A model generated the notes under the pieces. That model was not told the origin of the DNA and did no database searches. It saw only the letters and a list, made by a program, of their open reading frames with translations. DNA of 62,000 nt. Origin: Cristatella mucedo (taxonomy: Eukaryota; Bryozoa; Phylactolaemata; Cristatellidae). This document shows, piece by piece, positions 24,600 to 34,818 of the stretch. Made by a program: the position numbers and the translations under genes. The stretch is from assembly GCA_009760855.2 (NCBI GenBank), contig WPIO01000015.1:1092501-1154500 (forward strand). Reading direction: 5' to 3'. Within the stretch, counting starts at the first letter, position 1; each line of letters begins with the position of its first letter.

Positions 24600-24826
24600 G
24601 ACGGCTCTGCGTTCAAGGTTTAAATCAGAGCCCGACCTGCAGCGAAGTTTAAGGCACCAGCAACAGCTGCAGAAGCAATTGGCGCTGGCCGCTGAGCTAC
24701 TGCCTGCCCTGTCGTCAACGATTCAGTGCAGCAACTTGCAGGCGTTCGATGAAGAACCGGCCTATTCGGTGTCACACCAGCTGGCCTACACTGCTCAGCA
24801 GTCCTACCAGCTTCCTGTGCATCGAG
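24600..24826 (+). CDS. CRTC: CRTC exon with RFKSEPDL 14-3-3-type site
   Basis: Acceptor gacgcttgcttgcag, 1-nt carry-in, 75 codons, 1-nt carry-out at an unusual donor, GAG|GTCGGT. Both other frames hit stops within a few codons, so the frame is forced. It begins TALRSRFKSEPDLQRSL. RFKSEP is an RxxSxP mode-1 14-3-3 motif, and with Leu at +4 it also fits the SIK/AMPK consensus. It may be the functional equivalent of the vertebrate RRTNSDSALH site. The rest is rich in Gln and Leu, then Tyr and Gln (…QLAYTAQQSYQL…). It joins by phase to 10848 upstream and 25032 downstream. Confidence 0.77.
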
Positions 24827-24886
24827 GTCGGTGGCAATAGAAAAATTAACAGCATGTCTCCTCTGCCCCTCCTTTTCCTTGGCTGA

Positions 24887-24889
<3 letters not shown>

Positions 24890-24938
<49 letters not shown>
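24890..24938. repeat. CT microsatellite in a short CRTC intron
   Basis: About 22 CT units inside the 205-nt intron between the exons at 24826 and 25032, upstream of the acceptor's own pyrimidine tract. Confidence 0.92.
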
Positions 24939-24941
<3 letters not shown>

Positions 24942-25031
24942 TCTTCAATCCATTCTCCCCTCCCTGATCCCATCTTCCCACAGCAATCCTCTCCCTCTAT
25001 ACCTTTATTCGATTGCTTGCCTGTTTTCCAG

Positions 25032-25134
25032 GAGCCACACCTGGGCTGGAGACATCGTATGAGTGTTCGGAAGCAAGGCCGGTGTTGCAGATGTCACCAG
25101 CTCTTGTCTACCACGACGTCAACTATGACCAGAT
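25032..25134 (+). CDS. CRTC: CRTC exon, short Pro/Tyr-containing
   Basis: Strong acceptor (cgattgcttgcctgttttccag) and consensus donor (AT|GTAAGT). The 103 nt carry 2 nt in and 2 nt out, with 33 full codons between: ATPGLETSYECSEARPVL… to …VYHDVNYDQ. The 2-nt end AT joins the C that opens the exon at 30788 and gives Ile. It sits just before the YGSLPNL exon, where vertebrate CRTCs have their VPGINIFPS segment, but I see no firm match to that. Confidence 0.8.
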
Positions 25135-26945
25135 GTAAGTGGGTGACATTCTTTGCAATTATTCTTGGCAAATGCAGGGGGCCAAGTTGTCTTGTGGCTG
25201 CAGTAAATGCAACTGCAGTTGTCTCTCCTTGTGTACGGCTGGGTAGGTTAATTGCAGAAGCACTTTAATTTGGTGGCAAGACGACAGACTAACCTGTTGC
25301 CTGAGCAATAACATTACTGGTCAGTCATCCGGATTGACATATTCTGCACTCTCCAATCAGCTTGTCCCATTCCTCTGCTCTGCTCTGGCGATCGACTTGC
25401 CTTTCTAATAGCAGCTGGTGGGTTTATCTTTGCCGTGGGCAGGTGTGTGGTTGAACCACTGCACAATCGTAGTGAAGAACCAACACTTGGTATAATGCAG
25501 GGCTGTATTTTGTGAGCTGTCAGCCTGGAAAGAAGTTCTGGGTGCATGCACGGTGGGATATACGTTGAGGGAGGACACAAGTTATAGGGGTGCATCAGCT
25601 AGGCAACAATGGCATAGTGTTCGGCGCTGGGATTACATTTATCCTTAAGCATTAATGTGTCGAGTCCAGGGCGTTGAGTGACAGTCGACGCAAGATCGGT
25701 GCATGATCGAAGCATGGAAGTGTAGCCATGCCTGAATCCTGCTCTGCTAGTGCTGCTGCCTCTCAACTCTCCATGCCCACGTTCATGTGCCCTCTGACGT
25801 GGGAGAACTAATAATCAGAACGAAAGGGGTCATCATTTGCACCCTGCCTTTATGTGCACTGTGCACCACTATGTGCCCCTGTCAATCAATTCAGAGTGCT
25901 GCAGCCCTCGAGTCCTCTTTGCTCTCCCCTGCCAGAATTGTCTCCCTTGCTAGAATTGGCTGCTGCTTGCTGGGCGGCGCTTAGCTCCGGGATTACGGCT
26001 CCTGCTTCTCGGTGCTCGGCTGATCTGCGGCTGCTGCTCCTGTCCTGCCTTGAGAGGCCAGCAAAAGCCAATCAAAATGAGACTGGTGACTTGTTCTGAT
26101 GAGACTTGTTCATTTGTTGATTTGAGAATGAGACTTGTTTGCTCCATTCGATTTCTTGTTTGTCAGACTGTAATGCAGTGATGCAATCCGATCGTCGCGG
26201 CAGCGTTTTGCAAGTGTCTGACTTCTTGAGTGTCTGGCTCCCTTCCGCTCGTCTGCCAGAAGGCAGCTGGTGGTATTGGTCGTCGGCCATGTTAAACCGT
26301 CGGGCTGCCTGACTGACACCGTGATTGCTGTCGCTCCACTTGCTTCCCCAAGCTGCATGCAGATACCTGACTGCAGGCAGCTTCACATCCTGCCCGATCT
26401 GCTGCTGTGCATTCAAGGTCCACCGAGACACAGTCTTACTGGAGCTGACAGGTCATTCGTGTTTGATTGCGTTTGATCGTGTTTAATCGTGTTTGTCTTG
26501 GCATCCTTGCCATTCATTGCTATTGATCCCTTCGACAAGGTTGACTTGATATACTGTAATGAATACATTGGATACTTGACCTGATCCCGTGGCCTTTCTT
26601 AATTAATTATGCTCCTATAACCACTAATCTATTGATGCCACAAGTAGCATCACTGGACTAAGGGATTTCTAGCTATTCTCAGTCTTTCATTGGCAGAGGC
26701 CGTTTAGATCGTGCTCCACTAGCCCAAGCACGCTCGATAGGTGGCACAGGCAACGAGTGCGAACATGCCCGAAGGTATGCCCCCAACCACAGTTAGAGGT
26801 GCCCGCGTGTGCACGTAAGCAAGCCACCACACTCGTGCACTGCATGCTTTTGCCAAGAGGTGCTGCGTCGGTCTGTGTCGATTTTTCGGTAGTGTTCTTT
26901 GTTTGCTTGCATAGCTTGCCAGGTTTGAAATCCTTTGAAAAAATA

Positions 26946-27100
26946 TCAGCCCATTTAATAGCCTCATTTTTGTATAGCAGCAGAAGAGTCTTAATGGCTG
27001 TCACCACATATTGTGGTTGGCAATAAAGGATCGCGCACTGCAGGATTCGAACTCATGACCTCGGTGGTGTAGAGCGAGCACATTACCTCCCGGGCTATTA
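26946..27100 (-). mobile_element. SINE family 1
   Basis: Antisense, moderately diverged, box B GAGTTCGAATCC. CRTC intron. Confidence 0.8.
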
Positions 27101-28160
27101 AGCCTCCTACTGTAGCTGTAAGATGCATAAGCAATTCGCCAGGCTTACTGCGCATTGCTGATCACCCAGCGTATGCCATGTTCTACTAATCGGTACCAGA
27201 TCTTGTGTGCTTCGGTTAAAACAATTCCGCAGTTTGGCTGCTTGATGCCGGCCACTTGCCGGCCGTGTGTGCATGCACTTCGACTTGGGATCAGTCAAAT
27301 ACAGGCAGACCAGAGGAGACCCGGGCTAACAGCTAAGCCACTCTCATTGAATTGTGGTCTGCAACATGCCAACGCCTGTGCAATAGGTTTAGCTACGCTA
27401 TGCTCAAGCAGGTCAACAATGCGAGTGGTACTCCTCAACACTCGCCCTAGACTAAAGCTTGGCCTTGAGCAAGCCAGCCATCGGAGTGTAACAGAAAGGC
27501 TGAGCAGCAGCCACAGGTAGAAATATTTGGCGACTTGTGATGCTGTGGGTGGCTGCCACTGCTGTGGCAGTCTGCACTGTCATTCTGAGTAGTGCTAAGA
27601 AGTTGGGCTGTGCTCACCTTACCACCACCGGGAGGAGTATGCATGCAGACCCACATCGTGTGTATGCATATGCCTGAGAAAAAGTGTCGGAAGTGTAATG
27701 TGGATGTTTCTACTATTGCTGCACTATCACTGTGTTTTACTTACAATAGAACTAAAACTAATAATAGTAATAATAATAATACATTGAACAACACTCTAAG
27801 AGAGTGTAATCTCTTTCTTGGCACTTTACATTGGCTGTAAATGAAGCATGAGGATATGATTAGTGGTAACGTGCACAGTGTCAATATATATAATACGTCT
27901 AGTTGTAACATACACAGTGTTAGCACACGGAAGCAAACAAAGGACAAATCACACGGACCCAGCAAATTCTGTGAGGAGGCGATACTTTTTTTTAGCTTCT
28001 TTTTAAATATCGTCAGATGTCGTTACGTCAGTTCGGAGTGAGTTCCAGGCTTTGGGAGCCTTTGAACTAAAGGCACCGTCTCTAAAGGATTTGAGTTTGG
28101 TTTGAGGTATAGCAAAAACGATTTGAGTCAGAAGAGTGGGTGGTACGACGGTGGTAAATG

Positions 28161-28360
28161 GTGAGCCGTAATGGCACACTAGGTAAGGCGGTTGCTTTCA
28201 TGACCTCGGTCCCGAGGTCGTGGGTTCGATTCCTATTGTGGGCGACCCTTTATCGCCACTGCAAGCAAGCGGTGGTGATAGCCGTAAAGGCTCTTCTGTC
28301 GCTATACAAAAAGAGGCTGTTTAAGCAGCTAAGATTTATCTTTATTTATTTATTTTAAAC
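28161..28360 (+). mobile_element. SINE family 1, the only clear plus-strand copy
   Basis: Starts GTGAGCCGTAATGGCACACT, box B GGGTTCGATTCC. Ends after TTTAAGCAGCTAAGATTT with an ATTT-type tail. Inserted into a minus-strand LINE A. Confidence 0.88.
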
Positions 28361-28932
28361 GTGGTTGGAGTTGGAAAGTAGTTCTGATAGGTAAGCTTGA
28401 GCTAGAGAATGAAGGAACCGAAAAGTAAGTGACTGGACGTTAAATTCAATACTGTGCTTGATTGGGAGCTAGTGCAGGTCGGCGAGATGTAGTGCAATGT
28501 GGCAACTGCTCTGCTCACGACAGACAAGCCTAGTTGCAGAGTTTTGCACCAACTGTAAGCACCTGATTGCACAGGCCGGTAGACACCAAGAAGTGAGTTA
28601 CAGAAGTCGAGATGGGATGTCAAAAATGCATGAACCAATTTTGATTTAGTATCCCTGTCTAAGCAAGCCCGAGTTTGAGCAATGTTACAGAGCTGAAAGT
28701 AGGTAAACATGACTGAGAAGCTGTTGTGGTCGTCTACTGAAAGGTCGCTTTGGAACAGAGTACCTAGATTTTCTGGGATTCTACCAGAGAAATGAAAGCA
28801 ATTTTTAAATGTTTCTAATTTCTCAGTAACACCAGATTTGCCCATAACCAGTTAGTTGGTTGTATTGTCCTTCAATTTGAGAAAATTTGCTGCCATCCAT
28901 GTGCGAATGTCAGCAAAACATGAAGCAAGGGA

Positions 28933-28937
<5 letters not shown>

Positions 28938-29010
<73 letters not shown>

Positions 29011-29046
29011 GCAGACAGAAAGAAAGAAAGAGAGAGAGAGAGAGAG
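28938..29046. repeat. GA microsatellite inside LINE A
   Basis: GA tract with GAAA variants. It splits the RT of the minus-strand LINE A. Confidence 0.92.
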
Positions 29047-30249
29047 TTTGACGTGAAAAAATGAATCAAAGCACAGGGACAGCTGTGCCTCATCAGCATA
29101 GAAGTGAAAGCCTAGATTGTGTTTGGCGATTACACTAAGAAGGAAAGCATAAATTTTGAAAATAATTCTACCAAAGTACAGAGCCGTGGGGTACTCCCCC
29201 TGTACTTTAGTAGTTCCTGAGATGATCGTTGCCTGTTGACATCCGTGCACTAGAGTCTCCCAATGAGATATTACAGAAACCATTGCAGTGAAGTTCTGGT
29301 GATGCCCAGGCAAGATGAGAGGTGCTCGAGAAGGTCTTGGTGATCAATATGATCATAAGAAAGATCAAGTAAAACAAGCAAAGAGACTTTACCTAAGTCT
29401 GCATTCCTGGGAAGATTGTTGTATGCCCAAAGCAAGGATAACTCTGGGGAGTGATTAGCTCTAAAACCAGACTCGAACTTGCTAGATTTGAAGTTTCAAT
29501 ATAATCGTTCAGCTAGTCTGCCGAAACTCGTCCTAGTGTATTTGATAGGAACGCCAGTAGGGATACTAGGCGGAAGTTGACTGAGTTTTCTTGGTCTAGT
29601 ATTACTTTCTTAATTAGTGGGCGAGCACAAGCTTTTTTAAAGATGCAGGGACAAAACCTAAGGCTAAGGACATGTTTATTATGCCAGATATGCATGGCAG
29701 CAGCAGATCTATGCAACGTGCATGTAGGGCAGTGGGAGTAGGGAGTAGAGGATTAGTAGTCTTTTTGTACTGGGAGATGGATTTCAGGACGAGGTCACTA
29801 GTGTGGTTGGCTTGGATGCAGACATTGAGATGCTGCAAGGAACTGAGGGAAAGGATTCCTGTCGGAGTGTTGATTCCTCAGAAAACCGGTACTTATTGCT
29901 GTTCATGCAAGGAATATTTATGATAATTGGTCGTTTGCTTACCTCCAAGAAGACATAATCTCTAACCAGTTGCTTTACAACTCAAGGCAAGAGAACTAAT
30001 ATCTTATGGTTAATGACCTGAACGATATCAAGCATGTAAAAGCAAACAAGTGTCATGCTTAGGCCAGCCTGCAAAAGCAAGAATGAGGATCTTCATGGCC
30101 ACCTAAGTAAGACCTCTAGTAAGACCTCTGGCTATTAACTTTGCATTGAATCATGCTCAGGTATGGATGCAAAGCAAAGCAGAAGCAAAAAACAGACGTG
30201 TTTACTGGGGTTCTGGTAAAGGTGACCAGCGCATATGCTTCTGAAGTTG

Positions 30250-30600
30250 AAACCTTAAAGGTAAAAGGTCATTGGAGGTAATGACTGTAGCCAAAGTGAG
30301 TTCCAGACTTTCGATGCATACGAGCTGAATGGTCTATCGGCTAAAGGTTTCAATTTAGTTCGAGACTGTGAGATTACTAGATGCTGGTGACCGGTGATTT
30401 GAGGGTACACTGGCGGAGCAAGGAGGCTGGGTAGGTAGGTAAGTGCAAGCAAGTGAAGTGACCTGTAAGCCAGACTGAGGACCTTGGAATCTATATTCAA
30501 TGACTGACCAGTGAAGTGAAACTCAGGCAGAAGTTTTTGTGATGTAGCAGCTGCACCGTTGACGACAGATAAGCCGAGCTACTGAGTTTTGAACCAGTTG
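30250..30600 (-). mobile_element. LINE family A, fragment
   Basis: Antisense piece of the C-terminal region (IDSKVLSLAYRSLHLLALTYLPSLL… and …RPFSSYASKVWNSL…). It ends about 190 bp before the YGSLPNL exon of CRTC. Confidence 0.7.
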
Positions 30601-30787
30601 CAGCCGATTAAGGGCACATACATGCCGGGAGTCACGGATAGGGGAAGTTGCAGTAATCTAGAAGCAATATCGCAAACTCGTGAACTAGTTTGGCTGTCCG
30701 TCATTGTCTCTGAGCTCACGGTTCATAGCATTCTTGGTGAACTTTCATTTTTTAACGTCTCTCAGGCATTTTGTTTTCGTTGTACAG

Positions 30788-31088
30788 CTGCAATCGTCAG
30801 GTCTCTCAAGCTTCGCAACTTCTGCAAACTTCGATGCACTATATCAAGACTCAAGCATTCTCGAATCATGTCTCATTGGTGAATAGTTACGGTTCACTTC
30901 CTAATCTGGCGTCGATTCGGCCTCCAATGATGCGAGAGCAGGTGCTACAGCAGACGTCCACCCAGCACGAGCTCAGTATGGGCTGGCCATGTGTGAATCA
31001 GGCAGCGATGCCTTCTCCTATGGCAACCGATCAAGACACACTGTGGCCGCCGCTGCCCAATCACATGCCCTTGTTCCCCCTACGCCTG
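30788..31088 (+). CDS. CRTC: CRTC exon with YGSLPNL regulatory site
   Basis: Very good acceptor (cattttgttttcgttgtacag) and consensus donor (CTG|GTAAGT). The 301 nt carry 1 nt in and leave in phase 0. The text …SLVNSYGSLPNLASIRPP… matches the family's TGGSLPDLTNIHFP block, which holds human CRTC2 Ser275, the third SIK/14-3-3 site. Downstream …LWPPLPNHMPLFPLRL resembles the proline-rich FPSPLPTP continuation only loosely. The upstream part is Gln, Ser and His rich. Confidence 0.83.
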
Positions 31089-31334
31089 GTAAGTGAAGAG
31101 CCGAGATTTGTTCTTGCTGTTATTAACAAGCATCTTGCTTGTCTCCATGTAGAGCTGTGGCATGCTAGTTCAGATCCATGAAGTCCATAGCAATTTCCTG
31201 CTAAGCAGATGCTAAGATGCCTCCGACGGAAATTGCAAAAGTGTTGTATCGATCTCTACTCGGTTAATACATCGGTGCTTGTTGCCGTGTGCATTTCCTA
31301 TTCTGCTCCCTATACTTGACTGGCTGTTAACAAG

Positions 31335-31403
31335 ATGGTGAGTGAGACTGGCACTGGCACACTGGCACGGGCTAGTGAACTGCCTGCTGACGTTCGATGG
31401 CTG
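31335..31403 (+). CDS. CRTC: Possible small CRTC exon
   Basis: A pyrimidine-rich stretch ending aacaag precedes 23 open codons (MVSETGTGTLARASELPADVRW…), followed by a strong donor, CTG|GTAAGT. It enters and leaves in phase 0, consistent with the exon ending at 31088. There is no family motif, so support is splice signals and phase only. Confidence 0.33.
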
Positions 31404-31843
31404 GTAAGTAGAATGCCGTTGTACACAGCATGTAGTTATAAATGTTTAAAGTTGTACAAGACAACAGCTTCAGTAAAATTAACCCTACAGGGCTGGCTAG
31501 GCATGTTTAAGCATGACCTAGCTTCCCAACTACAAAATAAGATGCTGCACGAGTAAAATTCTTCTTGGAAATGAGTTCCTGAATTAATAGACCTTAGCTG
31601 AGGGCAACGCCCACCCGGGGTTGTAGTCTCTATCATGAAGATCGATTACCCATCGATTGGCTAGTTCTTCTACACCTCCTTGAACAGGGACCCCCTCAGA
31701 TGATTTTTTTCAAATCGACACAGCAGTCCGATGCCTGCAATCACTGGAGACACAAACGAGCGGCTGCAGTTCTAAAACTAAAGGTCTGTGCCTCTCTAGA
31801 TTAAGATTGGTGGCACTGCTGGCTGTCTTGTCCGTTTCTCAAG

Positions 31844-31915
31844 ACGATTTGTACCCGGCTGGCCGAACGTTGTCATCGTTTGGTTGCAAAACAAGATAAG
31901 CCTGTGGCGTCTGGG
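31844..31915 (+). CDS. CRTC: Possible small CRTC exon
   Basis: Good acceptor tract (ggctgtcttgtccgtttctcaag), 24 open codons (TICTRLAERCHRLV…) and donor GGG|GTGAGG. Phase 0 in and out. The composition is not typical of the surrounding protein and no motif is present, so this may be a chance match. Confidence 0.25.
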
Positions 31916-32514
31916 GTGAGGACATTTGTATTAGTATCTGAAATTTCACTAGGGCTGGGCAGGCATAAGGACTAAGGTGGACTTTGCACGGAGCAGCTCC
32001 TGTAGCTCATTCAAAGTTTGCTATGCTCTCCATCTATGTTACACTCGGTGAGGACCCCGTTAAGAGGTTTGCAGTTCATTCGACTGAAAAGCATAAACCA
32101 TTTAGAATTTCACCGATCTCAATGATCAGTGTCTCACCACCACTTTTGTACTTGAATGGTATAGCTAACACGTGTGTTATGGCGATCTTTCATGTGGGGT
32201 TGCAATAAATTTAACTTTAAAAAATGGCATTACAATTCGTTGAAAATGGTTGTGAAAGAAAGTTTTCCAGCTTTTGCCATGTTTCCCTCCCATCCCAGAA
32301 TGCCACTCCTGCGAGCTGACATGCAGGAATAGGATTAGTAGGCTGCTGCAGCTGCTGTGCTTATTTGGCTAAATGAGCTGCTTGCTTCACTTGATTCGGT
32401 GCTTTCTGTTTGACTGCTCGGTGAATGCCTGACGGTTCATTCGAAGCCTGTGGCCATTGAAGGGATTCTTTCACTTTCATTCACTTGGTTTTGCTGAGCT
32501 GGCCAAGAAAATAG

Positions 32515-32678
32515 AGGTATGGAAGGCACCCTTGTTGCAGCCAAACAGATGTTGAACGCTGGCCACAAGGTGAAATCGGCAACTCCTCCTCCTCCTTTTC
32601 ATCCTCTTCCACAACCACCACGTTTCCTCGTCTTTTGCCTCTTCCTCCACCACGAGGAGCAAAACTCACAGAGAACAG
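32515..32678 (+). CDS. CRTC: Probable CRTC exon, serine/threonine run
   Basis: Open frame with …GEIGNSSSSSFSSSSTTTTFPRLLPLPPPRG…, ending 2 nt into a codon at AACAG|GTTAGG. It resembles the human segment TFPALSSSSSTGN, which follows GSLPDL in the same order. The split codon AG|C joins the exon at 33036 and gives Ser. The 5' edge is weak: the only phase-0 acceptor (…aagaaaatag) has its pyrimidine tract 25-35 nt upstream. A longer reading to a strong donor after 32797 is possible but leaves a phase that does not fit the next exon. Confidence 0.5.
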
Positions 32679-33035
32679 GTTAGGGGAGGGGCTGTCGAGT
32701 CGTCCGGAGCAAAATGACTGCAAGGCTCCTTCGGCCGATCAGTGCATTCTCGTTAGTCGAGCTGTGGGTGTGTTCGGCCATGCGAGGCCCATCTGTGGTA
32801 AGTGCGGCTGTATTTTTGAGTCGCATTCCTCCCTGCTGCACTTAACACCCCGGTTCATTATTCGCATTTGGGCGCATAGATAAAAAAAGGGTTCATGTAG
32901 GAGCTTGTTACCGGCGATGCTGGAATGGTGTTTGGCTGGTTTGTGGAACTAGTTTTCTTCAGCTGTTAATGGCATGGGAACACGAGACAAGGGAATGGTT
33001 TGCAAACGGTGCTGCCACCACACCCTTACTTTCAG

Positions 33036-33263
33036 CAATGCACTGTCGTGGGGGAGAGGAGGTCGGCTCATTGGCGGCTCCACAGGTGATGCAAGAGCAT
33101 TATGCATGCATGTCAGCAGCAGCAGCATGGAGAAGTGTCAACGACGGCCGATGCATCTAGTGCCGCAGCCGTCCATGCTTCGACCGAGCAAAGCAGCTGC
33201 ACATATGGCCCGAGTACACCTCCCAATAAAAAAATCGACACATTTCCAGAGCGGCCTTTGCTT
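33036..33263 (+). CDS. CRTC: CRTC exon with STGDARAL segment
   Basis: Excellent acceptor (ccaccacacccttactttcag) and donor TT|GTGAGT. With 1 nt carried in it is open for all 75 codons and exits with 2 nt. It reads NALSWGRGGRLIGGSTGDARAL and then CMHVSSSSMEKCQRRPMHL…. STGDARALCMHV aligns with the conserved STGNLAANLTHL of CRTC proteins. A second frame (33117-33263, QQQHGEVSTTADASS…) is also open and would enter in phase 0, but it lacks a pyrimidine tract and the motif. Confidence 0.68.
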
Positions 33264-33349
33264 GTGAGTGCTGCCATGCCGATGCAGCAATCCCTCGCAT
33301 GTCGCATCCCTCGCATGAGGCACGACAGCAAGCACCACTCTTCTTTTAG

Positions 33350-33444
33350 GGTGGTAACCGCACACACATTAGGGATGCGAGCTTCTCGAGCACAAGATTG
33401 GCTGGCAATCACCACCGGCACCACCTCTAGAGGCGAATTGAGTA
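33350..33444 (+). CDS. CRTC: Possible CRTC exon
   Basis: Strong acceptor (gcaccactcttcttttag), 86 nt after the previous donor. The G that opens it completes TT|G (Leu) from 33263. It reads VVTAHTLGMRASRAQDW and ends A|GTACGT in phase 1. Composition (Thr, Ser, Gly) is plausible but there is no recognisable motif. Confidence 0.42.
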
Positions 33445-33922
33445 GTACGTTACTCGTACCTTGCTGAGATGCTTTCACTGCTTGTCCGGATTTCTCCGGA
33501 AAAGTAGTTTTCTGTCAGCTGCACCTTTTTTTGCAAATCGTTCAAAATTCGAACAAAGGTGCTTCAATGTGATCTGTGGTCAACCGATGGACCGAAGGGC
33601 TATCGAACAAAATTAAGCAATGCTCTAGGTCTCGTGCTGATTTACGCACAGCGTCACTTTTGCGCTTGGTCGGCTGTATGTAGGCCCAATCATGCAATGA
33701 TGCATGCCTCTTGACAACAAACATGGACTGCCAGCCAGAGATGTCTTTATAAATATCCAGAAAGCCTGGGACTTGCACTTGGCATAATTTTACAGCAGCA
33801 GAGAAATGTAGTATGCAGCACACTAGCGATTCACAACCAACCGATTGCCAACCATAAGCACATTGCATACTGTACATGATACGTACCACGCATTTGCTGC
33901 TTGAGTACAATTTTTTTTACAG

Positions 33923-33962
33923 ATCAGTGTGTTTTTACCATGCATACAGAGTTCATCAATAA
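33923..33962 (+). CDS. CRTC: Possible CRTC micro-exon
   Basis: One of the strongest acceptors in the window (gtacaattttttttacag) and a good donor (AATAA|GTAAGA) bound 40 nt. Taking the 1-nt carry from 33444 it reads NQCVFTMHTEFIN and exits with 2 nt. I find no good downstream partner for that exit phase, so it may be a cryptic or non-coding splice pair. Confidence 0.22.
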
Positions 33963-34167
33963 GTAAGATGGCAGACCTACTTTTTTTTATGCGGTCGCCT
34001 CTTGGCTCCAGTTATAAACGCTGAGCTTTGACACCTTTAATAAGCAAACAGGAAGTGCCTTTTCACAGATTTAGATCTTGACTTTTTCATTTCTAGATAT
34101 TAAACTTACCTATTTGATTCTGCCAAGGCTGGTGGTCCATCAATGTCTGCAGTGCCGTCCATTGCAG

Positions 34168-34275
34168 GGCATAGTACGATTTAGAGAGGGGGTAACTCCA
34201 CCTTGCCTGAGGCAACCAACTACTGGAACTGCTGGAAGCTCGAAGGGATGCATTGGCAGCAGTGAATTGGTGCAG
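34168..34275 (+). CDS. CRTC: Possible CRTC exon (alternative)
   Basis: A phase-0 segment of 36 codons between ccgtccattgcag and CAG|GTCTGT, reading GIVRFREGVTPPCLRQ then PTTGTAGSSKGC. Its Thr/Ser/Gly composition suits the family's mid-region. It does not fit the exit phase of 33444 or 33962, so it competes with them. Confidence 0.2.
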
Positions 34276-34818
34276 GTCTGTGCAAGTCGGTCGGGATGGG
34301 GACAGTGGCTCGTCGGCTCCTCCTTCCCATGCTCACAGTGTGTCTCAATAGATTAAGATTGCTTATCCCAATTTAATCCTCGTGCAACAGGAAAACTCTG
34401 AGATACAGCAATAGAAGAATTAGCAGCCGTCTGCTTATTTCCACATGATTTGATTCAGAAACGTCTGCCTTAGAACGGCTTCTACTGTGCAGTCTAGAAA
34501 TTAAGTCGTATACGGCCTTGAACCCCTTTCCTTGACATCGGAAGCAAGAGGCATATTGTTGTGTCTGAAGTGCCCTCACTAGTTTGTATAGTGGCACGAA
34601 GCTTGCAATATGTACCGACCTCACGGTGGCAATACACCAAATGGCAATGACACAGCACTTGAACTCCTGCAAGGGGCACTAACAGAAATGCAGAATTAGC
34701 AATAGCACAATAAATGCTTGTAAATTAACAGCTGGTTCGGCAGGCGACTTCGGGTAGACTTGCAGACAAGCTTAGAGCAGTTAATGCTTAGAGTGTATTT
34801 TCACAATGATAATACACC

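Larger units (their letters stand above)
27752..29935 (-). mobile_element. LINE family A, about 2 kb, interrupted
   Basis: Antisense. Starts at an ATT-repeat tail, passes the 3' UTR, is interrupted by a plus-strand SINE (28161-28360), then continues through the RT C-terminal region and RT fragments (reverse frames with LVHAFLTSRLDFCNSLLGV…, FYADEAQL… and LTYRLPVS-like debris). A GA repeat (28938-29046) splits the RT. YADE instead of YADD shows that the catalytic core is dead. Confidence 0.8.
25135..30787 (+). other. CRTC intron (about 5.7 kb)
   Basis: First part (25.1-26.9 kb) is unique sequence without a recognised feature. Then come a SINE (26946-27100), more unique sequence (27.1-27.75 kb), a minus-strand LINE A interrupted by a plus-strand SINE (27752-29935) and another LINE A piece (30250-30600). 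Confidence 0.6.

Noticed and set aside
25846-26476. Overlapping frames of 80-119 codons on both strands in unique DNA
   Set aside because: No motif, no consistent splice sites, and both strands open to a similar degree.
28161-28235. tRNA-like sequence with boxes A and B (and its antisense relatives)
   Set aside because: The same body and 3' end occur in a dozen copies, so these are tRNA-derived SINEs, not functional tRNA genes.
33117-33263. Alternative CRTC exon frame QQQHGEVSTTADASS…
   Set aside because: Its acceptor lacks a pyrimidine tract, and the frame from 33036 has a far better acceptor and carries the STGDARAL match. It is kept only as an alternative reading.
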